Shown here: positions 8,166 through 14,729 of the stretch, piece after piece
Layout of the letters: the number at the start of each line of letters is the position of its first letter
Numbering within the stretch: position 1 is the first letter of the stretch
Source: Pseudomonadota bacterium
GTDB lineage: Bacteria; Pseudomonadota; Gammaproteobacteria; Steroidobacterales; Steroidobacteraceae
Length of the DNA stretch: 64,000 bases
Direction: 5' to 3'
NCBI GenBank assembly: GCA_016705325.1
Contig: JADIYJ010000027.1
Coordinates: 689,867 to 753,866, forward strand
Notes under the pieces: model-generated
What the model was told of the DNA's origin: nothing
What the model saw: only the letters and a program-made list of their open reading frames with translations
The model's database searches: none
Translations under genes and position numbers: made by a program

Positions 8166-8430
8166 TGAAGCGCTGGCCAAGGAGATCGGAGTGCCGGCAC
8201 AGCGGATCAGCGAGATCGTCGCTGGCAGGCGCGCCATCACCGCCGATACCGACCTGCGCCTGTGTCGCTTCCTTGGTCTCTGCAGCGGGTACTGGTTGCG
8301 TGCCCAGGTGGCACACGACACGGAAGTGGCTGAACGCGAGTTAACGCCGGTACTACGAAAGATCAGGCCGTGGACAGCGACGGCGGCCCAACAAGGCAAA
8401 GCAGCGGACGCCGCTGCGCGCCGCCGCTGA
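8166..8430 (+). pseudogene. higA: higA antitoxin body, right half of the higB'-'higA fusion
   Basis: The frame reads EALAKEIGVPAQRISEIVAG, an HTH of the Xre/HigA type. It continues with RRAITADTDLRLCRFLG and the C-terminal LRKIRPW signature, ending at TGA 8428-8430. The native N-terminus is absent; upstream lies the IS. An apparent start at 8113 inside the IS end would add an unrelated leader. HigA normally represses its operon and neutralises HigB. With no toxin body it is a fossil, although the DNA-binding helices look intact. Confidence 0.7.
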
Positions 8431-8513
8431 TTGCAGGCGTCAGGCGGCCAATCTCCCGATTCACGCAAGATTTGGACATTCTCGAACGAAGGCGCCAACT
8501 CTAGCGTTGGCGG

Positions 8514-8639
8514 ATGAAAGTGAGTGAGCTGCTGCGTCTCCTGTACAACGACGGGTGGTACTTGGTCGCAACTCGTGGCAGTCATCGTCAATTTCCGCCG
8601 CCCTCGAGCAGGGTCGAATACGTAGAAGTTGCCGCCTAG
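8514..8639 (+). pseudogene. hicA: hicA toxin, truncated
   Basis: ATG 8514 gives MKVSELLRLLYNDGWYLV followed by ATRGSHRQF, the N-terminal double-stranded-RNA-binding-like fold of HicA with its catalytic His in G-S-H-R. After residue 27 the family sequence (expected lysine/glycine-rich strand and NSILKQ helix) is lost and the frame stops at TAG 8637-8639 after 41 residues; HicA is usually ~60. No hicB follows. A dead remnant. Confidence 0.65.
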
Positions 8640-8696
8640 GTCATCGCGAGCCACTGTACCAGGCCCGACCATCGCCACTTGTGGCGGATCCGATTG

Positions 8697-8715
8697 TATG
8701 CATATAGTATGCATA
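8697..8715. promoter_or_regulatory. Paired TATGCATA sites at the brnT start
   Basis: Two copies of the self-complementary octamer TATGCATA (8697-8704 and 8708-8715) are spaced 11 bp, one helical turn, and run into the brnT start codon. BrnA antitoxins carry a ribbon-helix-helix DNA-binding domain and repress their own operon. This is the natural candidate operator. Confidence 0.5.
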
Positions 8716-8981
8716 TGGAGATCGAGTGGGACCCTGACAAAGCGGCGTCAAATCTGACGAAGCATGGGGTCAGCTTCGATGAGGCCGCGACGGCCTTACT
8801 CGATCCGACAGCGCTCGCCCAGGAAGATCCAGCGGCCGAATCTGAATCCCGCTGGGTACTGATAGGTATGAGCGCAAAGGCCCGTCTTCTGACGGTTGTC
8901 TACACACTTCGTCCGGATGATCGCCTTCGCCTCATCTCGGCACGCAAGGCCACGCGAAAGGAGGCTTCCTACTATGCGTAA
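8715..8981 (+). CDS. brnT: BrnT-family ribonuclease toxin
   Basis: 88 residues from ATG 8715 (ATG 8709 is in frame, two residues earlier). MEIEWDPDKAASNLTKHGVS is the hallmark BrnT opening (W-D-x-x-K-x-x-x-N-x-x-K-H-G-V-x-F). It is followed by FDEAATALLDP and the C-terminal RLISARKATRKEASYYA, with the conserved R-I/L-I-S-A-R-x-A strand. BrnT is a RelE-fold RNase that inhibits translation. Its stop overlaps the start of brnA (ATGCGTAA), the coupled arrangement typical of brnTA. Full length, no defect seen; probably a functional module. Confidence 0.85.
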   Translation: MEIEWDPDKAASNLTKHGVSFDEAATALLDPTALAQEDPAAESESRWVLIGMSAKARLLTVVYTLRPDDRLRLISARKATRKEASYYA

Positions 8982-9240
8982 GCAGTACGACTTTTCAAAA
9001 GCCAAGCGGGCGAAAGACGTGCCGCACCTTGCAAAGCTTCAAGCCGAAGCCAAGGGCAAGACCCGCATCACCATGATGTTGGATAACGATCTCCTGGTTA
9101 CCTTTCGCGCGAAGGCCGAAGCGGAAGGCATCGGCTATCAGACGCTGATCAATCGGACTTTGCGCCGTGCCTTTGGTTCGGCGCCTGTCGATGAAGCAAC
9201 TCTGCGGCGTGTCCTGCGGGAGGAACTGAGCACAGGTTGA
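8974..9240 (+). CDS. brnA: BrnA-family antitoxin
   Basis: 88 residues from ATG 8974, with AAAGGAGG at 8957-8964 as ribosome binding site. The segment TRITMMLDNDLLVTFRAKAE followed by GIGYQTLINRTLRRAF is the C-terminal ribbon-helix-helix domain that binds DNA and neutralises BrnT. The N-terminus (YDFSKAKRAK) is the toxin-contacting tail. It overlaps brnT by 8 bp and is expected to repress from the TATGCATA pair. Confidence 0.85.
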   Translation: MRKQYDFSKAKRAKDVPHLAKLQAEAKGKTRITMMLDNDLLVTFRAKAEAEGIGYQTLINRTLRRAFGSAPVDEATLRRVLREELSTG

Positions 9241-9280
9241 GATTCGTGGGGTTAGCCAACTGCGCGTCGAGCAGCGAATC

Positions 9281-9454
9281 CTACGCGCGCCGGATCAACT
9301 GCACGATGTCCGAGTTCAGCAGCCCCCAGATGCGATGCATGAAGTTCGCTGCGAAGTACACGACCATGGAGTTCGTCATCATCCGGGTGACGCCGTTCGC
9401 AAGCGCACCTCGACTGCTGCTGCGTCGCTCCCCGGCCGGATAAAGGCTTCCCAT
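9281..9454 (-). CDS. Possible short gene or remnant, unrecognised
   Basis: 57-residue frame ending TRMMTNSMVVYFAANFMHRI then WGLLNSDIVQLIRRA. The composition looks like a real amphipathic protein end rather than noise, and the rest of this 250-bp gap is unexplained. I do not recognise the family. It may be the 3' end of a gene deleted when the island was rearranged. Confidence 0.3.
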   Translation of the reverse strand: MGSLYPAGERRSSSRGALANGVTRMMTNSMVVYFAANFMHRIWGLLNSDIVQLIRRA

Positions 9455-9493
9455 CGCTGCGGCCCCTCATTTTCTTCTACTGTGCCTTGGAAG

Positions 9494-10195
9494 CTACGCC
9501 TGCGTGCGCGGGGTTGGCGCCGGTATTGACATAAGTCGTCGTCTTGACCGGTCTTGCAGCCGGATGGCGGCTTCAACCACAGGCCTCGCCCAATCCGGAA
9601 TGGCCCCGAGCTGCCGGGGATCAGCTGGGTCGGGACTCAGGATCCTCGCCTTCGTCATCTCAAGCAGCAGCACCGGCGCAGGTACCGGCCGTCCGCGGGT
9701 CGCCTCGGCACTGTTGTCGAAGACCTGCAGTCGAGCGAGGTGCGGCAGGAGTCGAATCAGGTTCCGGCGTGAACCGGCCCAGCGTTCGCGAATCTTCGCT
9801 TCCGGAATGTCGTGGCCGCCGCTGGCCACCCGGGCCTTTACGCGCCGAAGATGCAGGTCCACCGACGCAAGGCCGCAGTACCACATCGCGACATCGTGCG
9901 TGGCGCTCGCCTCGATCAGCAAGTTCGGGATCGTGCCGGCTCCCAGCGTGGTTTCAAATGCAAAGTTCTTGCGCTCCGCGACCGCCTCTGCGAGTTGCTC
10001 GCGGCCGAAATTCCACGCGGCGGCATTGGCGTCTTCGAGCGGCACGTGATGTGTCGCCAGCAGAGCCCGCGCATAGCTGTCCGGGTTGAACCAGGTCAGG
10101 CCGTGTTCAGTGAGCAGGTGGCCGCCAACGGAACTCTTGCCCGCCCCGTTGACCCCGCCGAGCACGAAGATGAACGGGCGGGAGCGCCGACGCAT
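9494..10195 (-). CDS. Zeta-toxin-like P-loop kinase
   Basis: 233 residues. FIFVLGGVNGAGKSS (residues ~8-22) is a Walker A loop. The body follows the zeta toxin pattern: NPDSYAR after the P-loop, an aromatic/acidic substrate region (NFAFETTLGAGT), and a lid with R-R-V-x-x-R-V. Zeta toxins phosphorylate UDP-N-acetylglucosamine and poison cell-wall synthesis. The start overlaps the stop of the upstream Phd-type gene by one base (TGATG on the minus strand), showing an operon. The partner is not an epsilon antitoxin, which is less common. Alternative: a chaperone-like nucleotide kinase of the same fold. Confidence 0.75.
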   Translation of the reverse strand: MRRRSRPFIFVLGGVNGAGKSSVGGHLLTEHGLTWFNPDSYARALLATHHVPLEDANAAAWNFGREQLAEAVAERKNFAFETTLGAGTIPNLLIEASATHDVAMWYCGLASVDLHLRRVKARVASGGHDIPEAKIRERWAGSRRNLIRLLPHLARLQVFDNSAEATRGRPVPAPVLLLEMTKARILSPDPADPRQLGAIPDWARPVVEAAIRLQDRSRRRLMSIPAPTPRTQA

Positions 10196-10542
10196 CAGAA
10201 GGTCTTGCCGGCTATCGGAGCTTTCTTCGCCTTGCCCTTCGACGCCAGCAAGCGCGCCAATCGATCGTGCGCCTGAGGCTGCTGCAGGGTCTCCAGCCGC
10301 GCCTTGAACTGCTCGGCGAGGGCGTCGAGCTCGGCCCGCTCGCGCGCCTGCAGTTTCTCGATGGTGTCGAGCAGCGACTGGTAGACGCCGGCACTCAGCA
10401 TGACCAGCTCGACGCTCGAGTGGCTGGTGATCGCGAGGGATCCCCGGTCGCGTACCTGGCGCACCACGTCACCCCATTTGTTCTTCACCTGAGTGGACTT
10501 CTGCCTTGGCAGCGCGTCGAGCGGGAAAAGACGAGCGGTCAT
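10195..10542 (-). CDS. Phd/YefM-like antitoxin paired with the zeta-type kinase
   Basis: 115 residues from the ATG at 10542. The part KNKWGDVVRQVRDRGSLAIT then SVELVMLSAGVYQSLL (residues ~18-60) has the prevent-host-death fold pattern. A long helical charged tail (KLQARERAELDALAEQFKAR) would carry the toxin-binding segment. An earlier in-frame start (10845) runs through tandem repeats and is rejected. It is the promoter-proximal gene of the pair, the usual antitoxin-first order. The dyad at 10587-10610 is a likely self-operator. Confidence 0.7.
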   Translation of the reverse strand: MTARLFPLDALPRQKSTQVKNKWGDVVRQVRDRGSLAITSHSSVELVMLSAGVYQSLLDTIEKLQARERAELDALAEQFKARLETLQQPQAHDRLARLLASKGKAKKAPIAGKTF

Positions 10543-10586
10543 GAGGCGGACCCTGCTTGAGAAGTCGGATGCAAGTATGCCTCGAA

Positions 10587-10610
10587 TAGTCATTCTAGAC
10601 AATATGACTA
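10587..10610 (-). promoter_or_regulatory. Dyad operator and promoter of the Phd/zeta operon
   Basis: TAGTCAT (10587-10593), 10 bp, ATGACTA (10604-10610): a perfect 7-bp inverted repeat 45 bp upstream of the antitoxin start. On the minus strand it overlaps TTGTCT, 17 bp, CATACT, a fair sigma-70 promoter pair. Placement fits negative autoregulation by the Phd-type protein. Confidence 0.5.
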
Positions 10611-10655
10611 CAATAGCCCTGACGCAAGTCACCGAGTGGATCGCTGCCCACTCGA

Positions 10656-10717
10656 CCGCAGGCTGATGTCTCCCCGCAGGCTGATGTCTCCCCGCAGGCT
10701 GATGTCTCCCCGCAGGC
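10656..10717. repeat. 18-bp tandem repeat, 3.4 copies
   Basis: Unit CCGCAGGCTGATGTCTCC at 10656, 10674 and 10692, with a partial copy at 10710. The copies are identical as read. It lies upstream of the Phd/zeta promoter. Confidence 0.85.
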
Positions 10718-11368
10718 AGGCTTATGTCCAATCCCGCGCATGACAGTGTGCAGCCCGAGTACTGTCGAACCAGGCCCCGGTTGCGCCAGGTGAGATGGCT
10801 ACGAACGCGCGTCATCGCGTGGCCGCTCGCCAACCTCACGAGCACTGAGCCGGCCCGAGAAAATGGGGGCGCTCACCTGGTTTGAGGCGGGCTACAGCCA
10901 CGCCGTGTCGTTGTCGATCATGCCCAGCGCCGGCAGCCGGCTCGCCTCAGTTGCTCGAGTCGCATCGACTGCACGGTCGCAGGCTGCCGCGAGCGGGTCA
11001 AGTTCCGTCAGCGTCAGCCTGCAAGCGCAAAAAAACCCCGGCGCGAGCCGGGGTCTCTGGGGTTGGTGGCACCACTCGTCGCGCAGCGGTGAAACGAGAT
11101 GGCAGTCGACTTGCTTGCAGCACAGCGTCCCGCGTGGTGCCGATTCGGTCTTGTACTTCCTTAGACCACACCGTGATTTGCGTCGCAACGCTTTATAGAC
11201 ATAACGCATGACATTTTCGTTGCCGCTGCATTACGTCGCATGCACCTGCACGGCGCACGCGGTACGCACGCTCATTCATGTCCCGCGCATGCATGAAAAA
11301 TCAGACCCGCGTCACAGAAAATGCAAACACCGTCCGTACCGTGACGCAGTTCTCGGTAAGCTGTCGCC
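10718..11368. other. Interval without a recognisable gene
   Basis: About 650 bp between the 18-bp tandem repeats and the small frame at 11369. Frames here translate to low-quality shadow sequence. I find no tRNA and no integrase remnant I can name. The only clear signal is a hairpin terminator reading leftward at 11031-11053. Confidence 0.5.
11031..11053 (-). terminator. Rho-independent terminator, minus strand
   Basis: CCCCGGC, loop GCGA, GCCGGGG (11036-11053). The A-run at 11029-11035 becomes a T-run after the stem on the minus strand. It would stop leftward transcription coming from the 11.1-11.4 kb side, where I cannot identify a gene. Confidence 0.7.
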
Positions 11369-11569
11369 ATGGGCAATCAAGGCAAGGTTCAGCGAGTCAT
11401 CCGCGAGCTCGTGGCGACTCTCGTGGAAGAGGTTGGCGCCGACGAAGCTGCACAGATGCTCGAGGGTGCGGCGGCGCGGTTGCGGGGCGCGACCCGCGGC
11501 CACAAGCAGGCGACGGCGCACGAGAGCACGGCGAGGACGGTGCGGCCGCGAATCGTTGCCAACCGCTGA
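11369..11569 (+). CDS. Possible small protein, unrecognised
   Basis: 66 residues from ATG 11369: an amphipathic helical start (KVQRVIRELVATLVEEVGAD) followed by EAAQMLEGAAARL and a basic tail. The helix periodicity and a normal ATG make it plausible as a small regulatory protein or partner of the ATPase downstream. No family is recognised and no strong ribosome binding site is visible. Confidence 0.35.
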   Translation: MGNQGKVQRVIRELVATLVEEVGADEAAQMLEGAAARLRGATRGHKQATAHESTARTVRPRIVANR

Positions 11570-11630
11570 CCAGGACGTCGGAGGAACTCCGGCCCTGCCA
11601 TCTCACTCAATCAGGGTGTCGTGATTGACT

Positions 11631-11670
11631 TACTCAAGGCATTGAGTAAAAGTACTCAATACTTTGAGCA
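11631..11670. promoter_or_regulatory. Twin TACTCAA-N4-TTGAGTA palindromes over the ATPase start
   Basis: Site 1: TACTCAA GGCA TTGAGTA (11631-11648), perfect. Site 2: TACTCAA TACT TTGAGCA (11653-11670), one mismatch. Centres are 22 bp apart, two helical turns. The right arm of site 2 begins with the TTG start codon itself, so a bound protein would block transcription and possibly translation initiation. Confidence 0.65.
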
Positions 11671-12866
11671 CACGACAGGCTGCCTTCCAACGCCCTCAAG
11701 CTGCCACCCTGGCCGAGCGGCTCGTTGAGTCGCGCCGGTTCCTGCAGGTGGTGGCAGGTCCGCGCCAGGTCGGCAAGTCTACGCTGGTGCAGCAGGTCAC
11801 CGATCAACTGGGCGTGCCGGTGCGCTACGTCAGCGCCGACGAGCCGACGCTGCGTGGCACGGACTGGATCAGTCAGCAGTGGGACGCAGCGCGGCTCGAA
11901 GCCGCGGGCAAGGCAGGCGCTGTGCTCGTGCTGGATGAGGTGCAGAAGATTCCTGCCTGGTCTGAGACCGTCAAGCGACTCTGGGATGAGGACACACGCA
12001 AGAAGCGCCCGCTCAAGGTCGTGCTGCTCGGTTCTGCTCCGCTGCTGATTGCGCAGGGGCTGACAGAAAGTCTTGCGGGGCGATTCGAGACGTTGAGGCT
12101 GCCGCACTGGTCGCTTGCGGAAATGCGCGAGGCCTTTGGCTGGTCGCTGGAGCAATATCTCTGCTTCGGCGGCTATCCGGGCGCGGCACCGCTGATCAAA
12201 GACCCTGCACGCTGGTCGAGATATATTGCGGACAGTCTCATCGAGACTTCGATTTCACGCGATGTGCTGTTACTGACGCGCGTCGACAAGCCAGCGCTGC
12301 TGCGCCGCCTGTTCGAGCTGGCGTGCCGGTACTCAGGCCAGATCCTTTCGTACACCAAGATGCTGGGTCAGTTGCATGATGCCGGCAACACGACGACGCT
12401 CGCACATTATCTTGATCTCCTGGCCGGCGCGGGCATGGTCTGCGGTCTGCCGAAATACGCGGGCGATGCGGTGCGCACTCGTGGCTCCAGCCCGAAGTTG
12501 CAGGTGCTGAACACTGCGCTGATGACCGTCACCACCGGAGCGGGCCTGGAAGAGGCGAAATCGGATCGGGAATTTCGCGGCAGGCTCGTGGAGTCCGCGG
12601 TCGGCGCCCATCTGGCCAACGCCGCGGCGGCAGGCGAGTGCGAGTTGTTCTATTGGCGCGACAGGGGGCAGGAGGTGGACTTCATCGTCCGCTGCCGCAA
12701 TCGACTGGTCGCGATTGAGGTGAAGAGCGGTCGCGCGCCACAAGCACACTCGGGAACAGCGGCATTTGCCGCAGCCTTCAAGGTGCGGCGCACGCTGCTC
12801 GTCGGAGGCGATGGCGTCCCGGTCGAAGATTTCCTGGGTCGACCTGTCGGTGAGTGGATCGACTGA
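11664..12866 (+). CDS. AAA-family ATPase with DUF4143 domain
   Basis: 400 residues. The N-terminal AAA_14 domain has Walker A GPRQVGKSTL (~residue 33) and Walker B AVLVLDEVQKI (~94). The C-terminal DUF4143 half ends with YWRDRGQEVDFIV and VAIEVKSG (~330-355), a D...E-x-K spacing reminiscent of PD-(D/E)xK nucleases; whether it cuts is unknown. The only in-frame start is TTG 11664, because TGA 11643-11645 closes the frame upstream. These ATPases are common in accessory regions and have been linked to toxin-antitoxin-like or defence functions, without a settled role. The twin operators suggest tight control. Confidence 0.75.
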   Translation: MSTRQAAFQRPQAATLAERLVESRRFLQVVAGPRQVGKSTLVQQVTDQLGVPVRYVSADEPTLRGTDWISQQWDAARLEAAGKAGAVLVLDEVQKIPAWSETVKRLWDEDTRKKRPLKVVLLGSAPLLIAQGLTESLAGRFETLRLPHWSLAEMREAFGWSLEQYLCFGGYPGAAPLIKDPARWSRYIADSLIETSISRDVLLLTRVDKPALLRRLFELACRYSGQILSYTKMLGQLHDAGNTTTLAHYLDLLAGAGMVCGLPKYAGDAVRTRGSSPKLQVLNTALMTVTTGAGLEEAKSDREFRGRLVESAVGAHLANAAAAGECELFYWRDRGQEVDFIVRCRNRLVAIEVKSGRAPQAHSGTAAFAAAFKVRRTLLVGGDGVPVEDFLGRPVGEWID

Positions 12867-12905
12867 CAGCAACGCCCGGCGGTATGCCTGAACAGGCTGC
12901 TGGCC

Positions 12906-13775
12906 TCATTCAATATTCTGGATCTGCTCGCGCATCTGCTCGATCAGGACTTTCATGTCCACGGCGGCGCGAGTGGTGTCGGCATCCTGCGACTTGGACG
13001 AGAGCGTGTTGGCCTCGCGATTGAATTCCTGCATCAGGAAATCGAGCCGGCGGCCCGCGGGCTCTTTTGCATCGAGGATCTGCAGGGTTTCCGTGATGTG
13101 GCTGCCCAGGCGGTCGAGTTCCTCGGCGAAATCCATCTTGTAGGCCAGCAGCACGAGTTCCTGCTCGAGGCGCGCCGGATCGACCGACCCGCCCAGTTGC
13201 GCGACACGCTCACCGACGCGTTCGCGGATACGGGCGGCGATTTCCGGCAGTCGCTCGTGCAGTTGCGCCACCGTCCGCTGCAGCGACTGGCAGCGTCCGA
13301 GCAGCATCTCGCGCAGCCGGGCGCCTTCGCGCGCACGCGATTCGTTCAGTTCGCGCACCGTCTCGTGCAGCAGGTCGAGTGCGGCTGCCTGCACGGGCGC
13401 CAGGTCCTTTTCGGGCTCGCGGATTACGCCGGGCCAGCGCAGCAGTTCGAGCGGACTCACGGCTGCCAGCGACGAGTCGGCGATGCCGGCGACGTCGCGC
13501 GCAGCGCGCGCCAGCTGCTCGACCAGCGCGCGGTTGATCTCGAGCGTACCGGTCTGTGCTGGCTGCCCGCGCAGGTACAGGCCGACGTCGACCTTGCCCC
13601 GGCGCAGCGCAGCGGACACGGTTTGCCTGGCGTCGCCCTCGAGGCCGCGCAGGTCTTCGGGCAGGCGCAGGGACAGCTCGAGATAGCGGTGATTGACCGA
13701 GCGGATTTCGCACGCGAGGGTGCCCCAGGGGCCCTGGCGTTCGTGCCGCGCGAAGCCGGTCATGCTGCGGATCAT
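12906..13775 (-). CDS. yicC: YicC-family endoribonuclease
   Basis: 289 residues, the normal length. It begins MIRSMTGFARHE, close to E. coli YicC, with the conserved EIRSVNHRYLE block (~residue 23). The C-terminal DUF1732 region ends EFNREANTLSSKSQD...VDMKVLIEQMREQIQNIE. YicC is a hexameric RNase involved in decay of some small RNAs. It is transcribed away from the PP2C gene and convergent with the ATPase gene. Confidence 0.9.
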   Translation of the reverse strand: MIRSMTGFARHERQGPWGTLACEIRSVNHRYLELSLRLPEDLRGLEGDARQTVSAALRRGKVDVGLYLRGQPAQTGTLEINRALVEQLARAARDVAGIADSSLAAVSPLELLRWPGVIREPEKDLAPVQAAALDLLHETVRELNESRAREGARLREMLLGRCQSLQRTVAQLHERLPEIAARIRERVGERVAQLGGSVDPARLEQELVLLAYKMDFAEELDRLGSHITETLQILDAKEPAGRRLDFLMQEFNREANTLSSKSQDADTTRAAVDMKVLIEQMREQIQNIE

Positions 13776-13840
13776 GGGGCCTCGGGGGCAGGTGGGAACC
13801 AGGCCGGCACGCGGTTGCGCTACCTGTGCGCGACGCTAAG

Positions 13841-13849
13841 TGCTATAAA
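13841..13849 (+). promoter_or_regulatory. Possible extended -10 promoter of the PP2C gene
   Basis: TGCTATAAA at 13841-13849 matches an extended -10 (TG-N-TATAAT). Transcription would start about 13856, ten bases before the ATG at 13866, leaving almost no leader; no Shine-Dalgarno is visible there. Confidence 0.35.
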
Positions 13850-13865
13850 TCACAGGCAATTCTAC

Positions 13866-14639
13866 ATGACAACGGGCGTGCCGGAGCGACCCTTGCAGAT
13901 CGAGCACGCAGACCTGAGCCTCATCGGGCATCGCGAAGAAAATCAGGACCGAGTCGCCATTGCGGACGCCGACGGCACCGTCATGCTCGCCGTCGTGGAC
14001 GGCATGGGCGGACACGCCGATGGCGCGCGCGCAGCCGAAGTGGCGATGCGCGCGATGCTCAACGAGTTCTGGGAGATGAGCCGGCCGCTGTTCGATCCGG
14101 AGGGCTTCCTGCACCTGACCGTGGGCCGCGCCCACGAAGCCGTCGTCGCCCTCGGCCAGGGCCTGCCCCCCGAAATCCGTCCGCGTGCCACCTGCGCGCT
14201 CTGCCTGGTGCAGGGCTCGAGCGCGTACTGGGCGCACGTCGGCGACAGCCGCATCTACCAGCTGCGCCACGGCAAGGTGTTCCACCGCACGCGTGATCAC
14301 AGTCACGTCGAACTGCTGGTGCGGGCCGGCCGCATCACCGAGCACCAGGCGCAGGGGCATCCCATGCGCAATTACGTCGAATGCTGCATCGGCGGCGATC
14401 CTGCCCTGCCGGAGATGACGCTGAGCGGCCGCCGCGCACTGGCGTCAGGCGACGTGCTCATGCTCTGTTCCGACGGGCTGTGGTCGGGACTCGGGGACGA
14501 GCCGCTCGCGTCCCTCAGCACCAGTCCCAGCGATCACCTGCGCGAAGCGCTGGTCGCGCTCGGCGAGCAGGCCGTTTCCAATTCCGCGCCCTACGCGGAC
14601 AATACGTCGGCCGCCGCCATCCGCTGGCTCGGACCGTGA
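13866..14639 (+). CDS. PP2C-family serine/threonine protein phosphatase
   Basis: 257 residues. The metal-binding motifs of PPM phosphatases appear in order: GHREENQDRV (~residue 21), VVDGMGGHADG (~45), HVGDSRIY (~130), SDGLWSG (~208) and ADNTSAAAI near the end. It dephosphorylates Ser/Thr proteins using two Mn/Mg ions. Bacterial members of this length, related to Stp/PrpC, usually oppose a Hanks-type kinase, which is not in this window. A longer open frame from 13098 crosses yicC antisense and is rejected. The gene ends directly at the purine repeat. Confidence 0.85.
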   Translation: MTTGVPERPLQIEHADLSLIGHREENQDRVAIADADGTVMLAVVDGMGGHADGARAAEVAMRAMLNEFWEMSRPLFDPEGFLHLTVGRAHEAVVALGQGLPPEIRPRATCALCLVQGSSAYWAHVGDSRIYQLRHGKVFHRTRDHSHVELLVRAGRITEHQAQGHPMRNYVECCIGGDPALPEMTLSGRRALASGDVLMLCSDGLWSGLGDEPLASLSTSPSDHLREALVALGEQAVSNSAPYADNTSAAAIRWLGP

Positions 14640-14711
14640 GGAAGGGAGGAAGGGAGGAAGGGAGGAAGGGAGGAGGAAGGGAGGAAGGGAGGAAGGGAGG
14701 AAGGGAGGAGG
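14640..14711. repeat. Purine-tract repeat (GGGAGGAA units), left arm of a split inverted repeat
   Basis: Some 70 bases of nearly pure G/A, mostly the 8-base unit GGGAGGAA. The matching pyrimidine arm lies at 16004-16064. Between them, before the IS arrived, stood only about 40 bases whose edges (GTGAGTAGTGATTAG at 14711 and CTATTCACTAATCAC at 15990) are also complementary with two mismatches. Together they form one large hairpin between the PP2C gene and rph. Confidence 0.75.
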
Positions 14712-14729
14712 TGAGTAGTGATTAGTCGG

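Noticed and set aside
10543..10845. Longer version of the Phd-type antitoxin
   Set aside because: The added residues are encoded by the 18-bp tandem repeats and the promoter/operator region.
10863..11368. tRNA gene or prophage attachment site
   Set aside because: No T-arm TTCGA block, cloverleaf or direct repeat could be found around the leftward terminator.
13098..13865. N-terminal extension of the PP2C gene to a 513-codon protein
   Set aside because: The extra part is antisense to yicC; the phosphatase motifs begin just after ATG 13866.
14640..14711. Coding sequence or CRISPR-like repeat in the GGGAGGAA tract
   Set aside because: Simple low-complexity repeat with no spacers; better explained as an arm of the inverted repeat.
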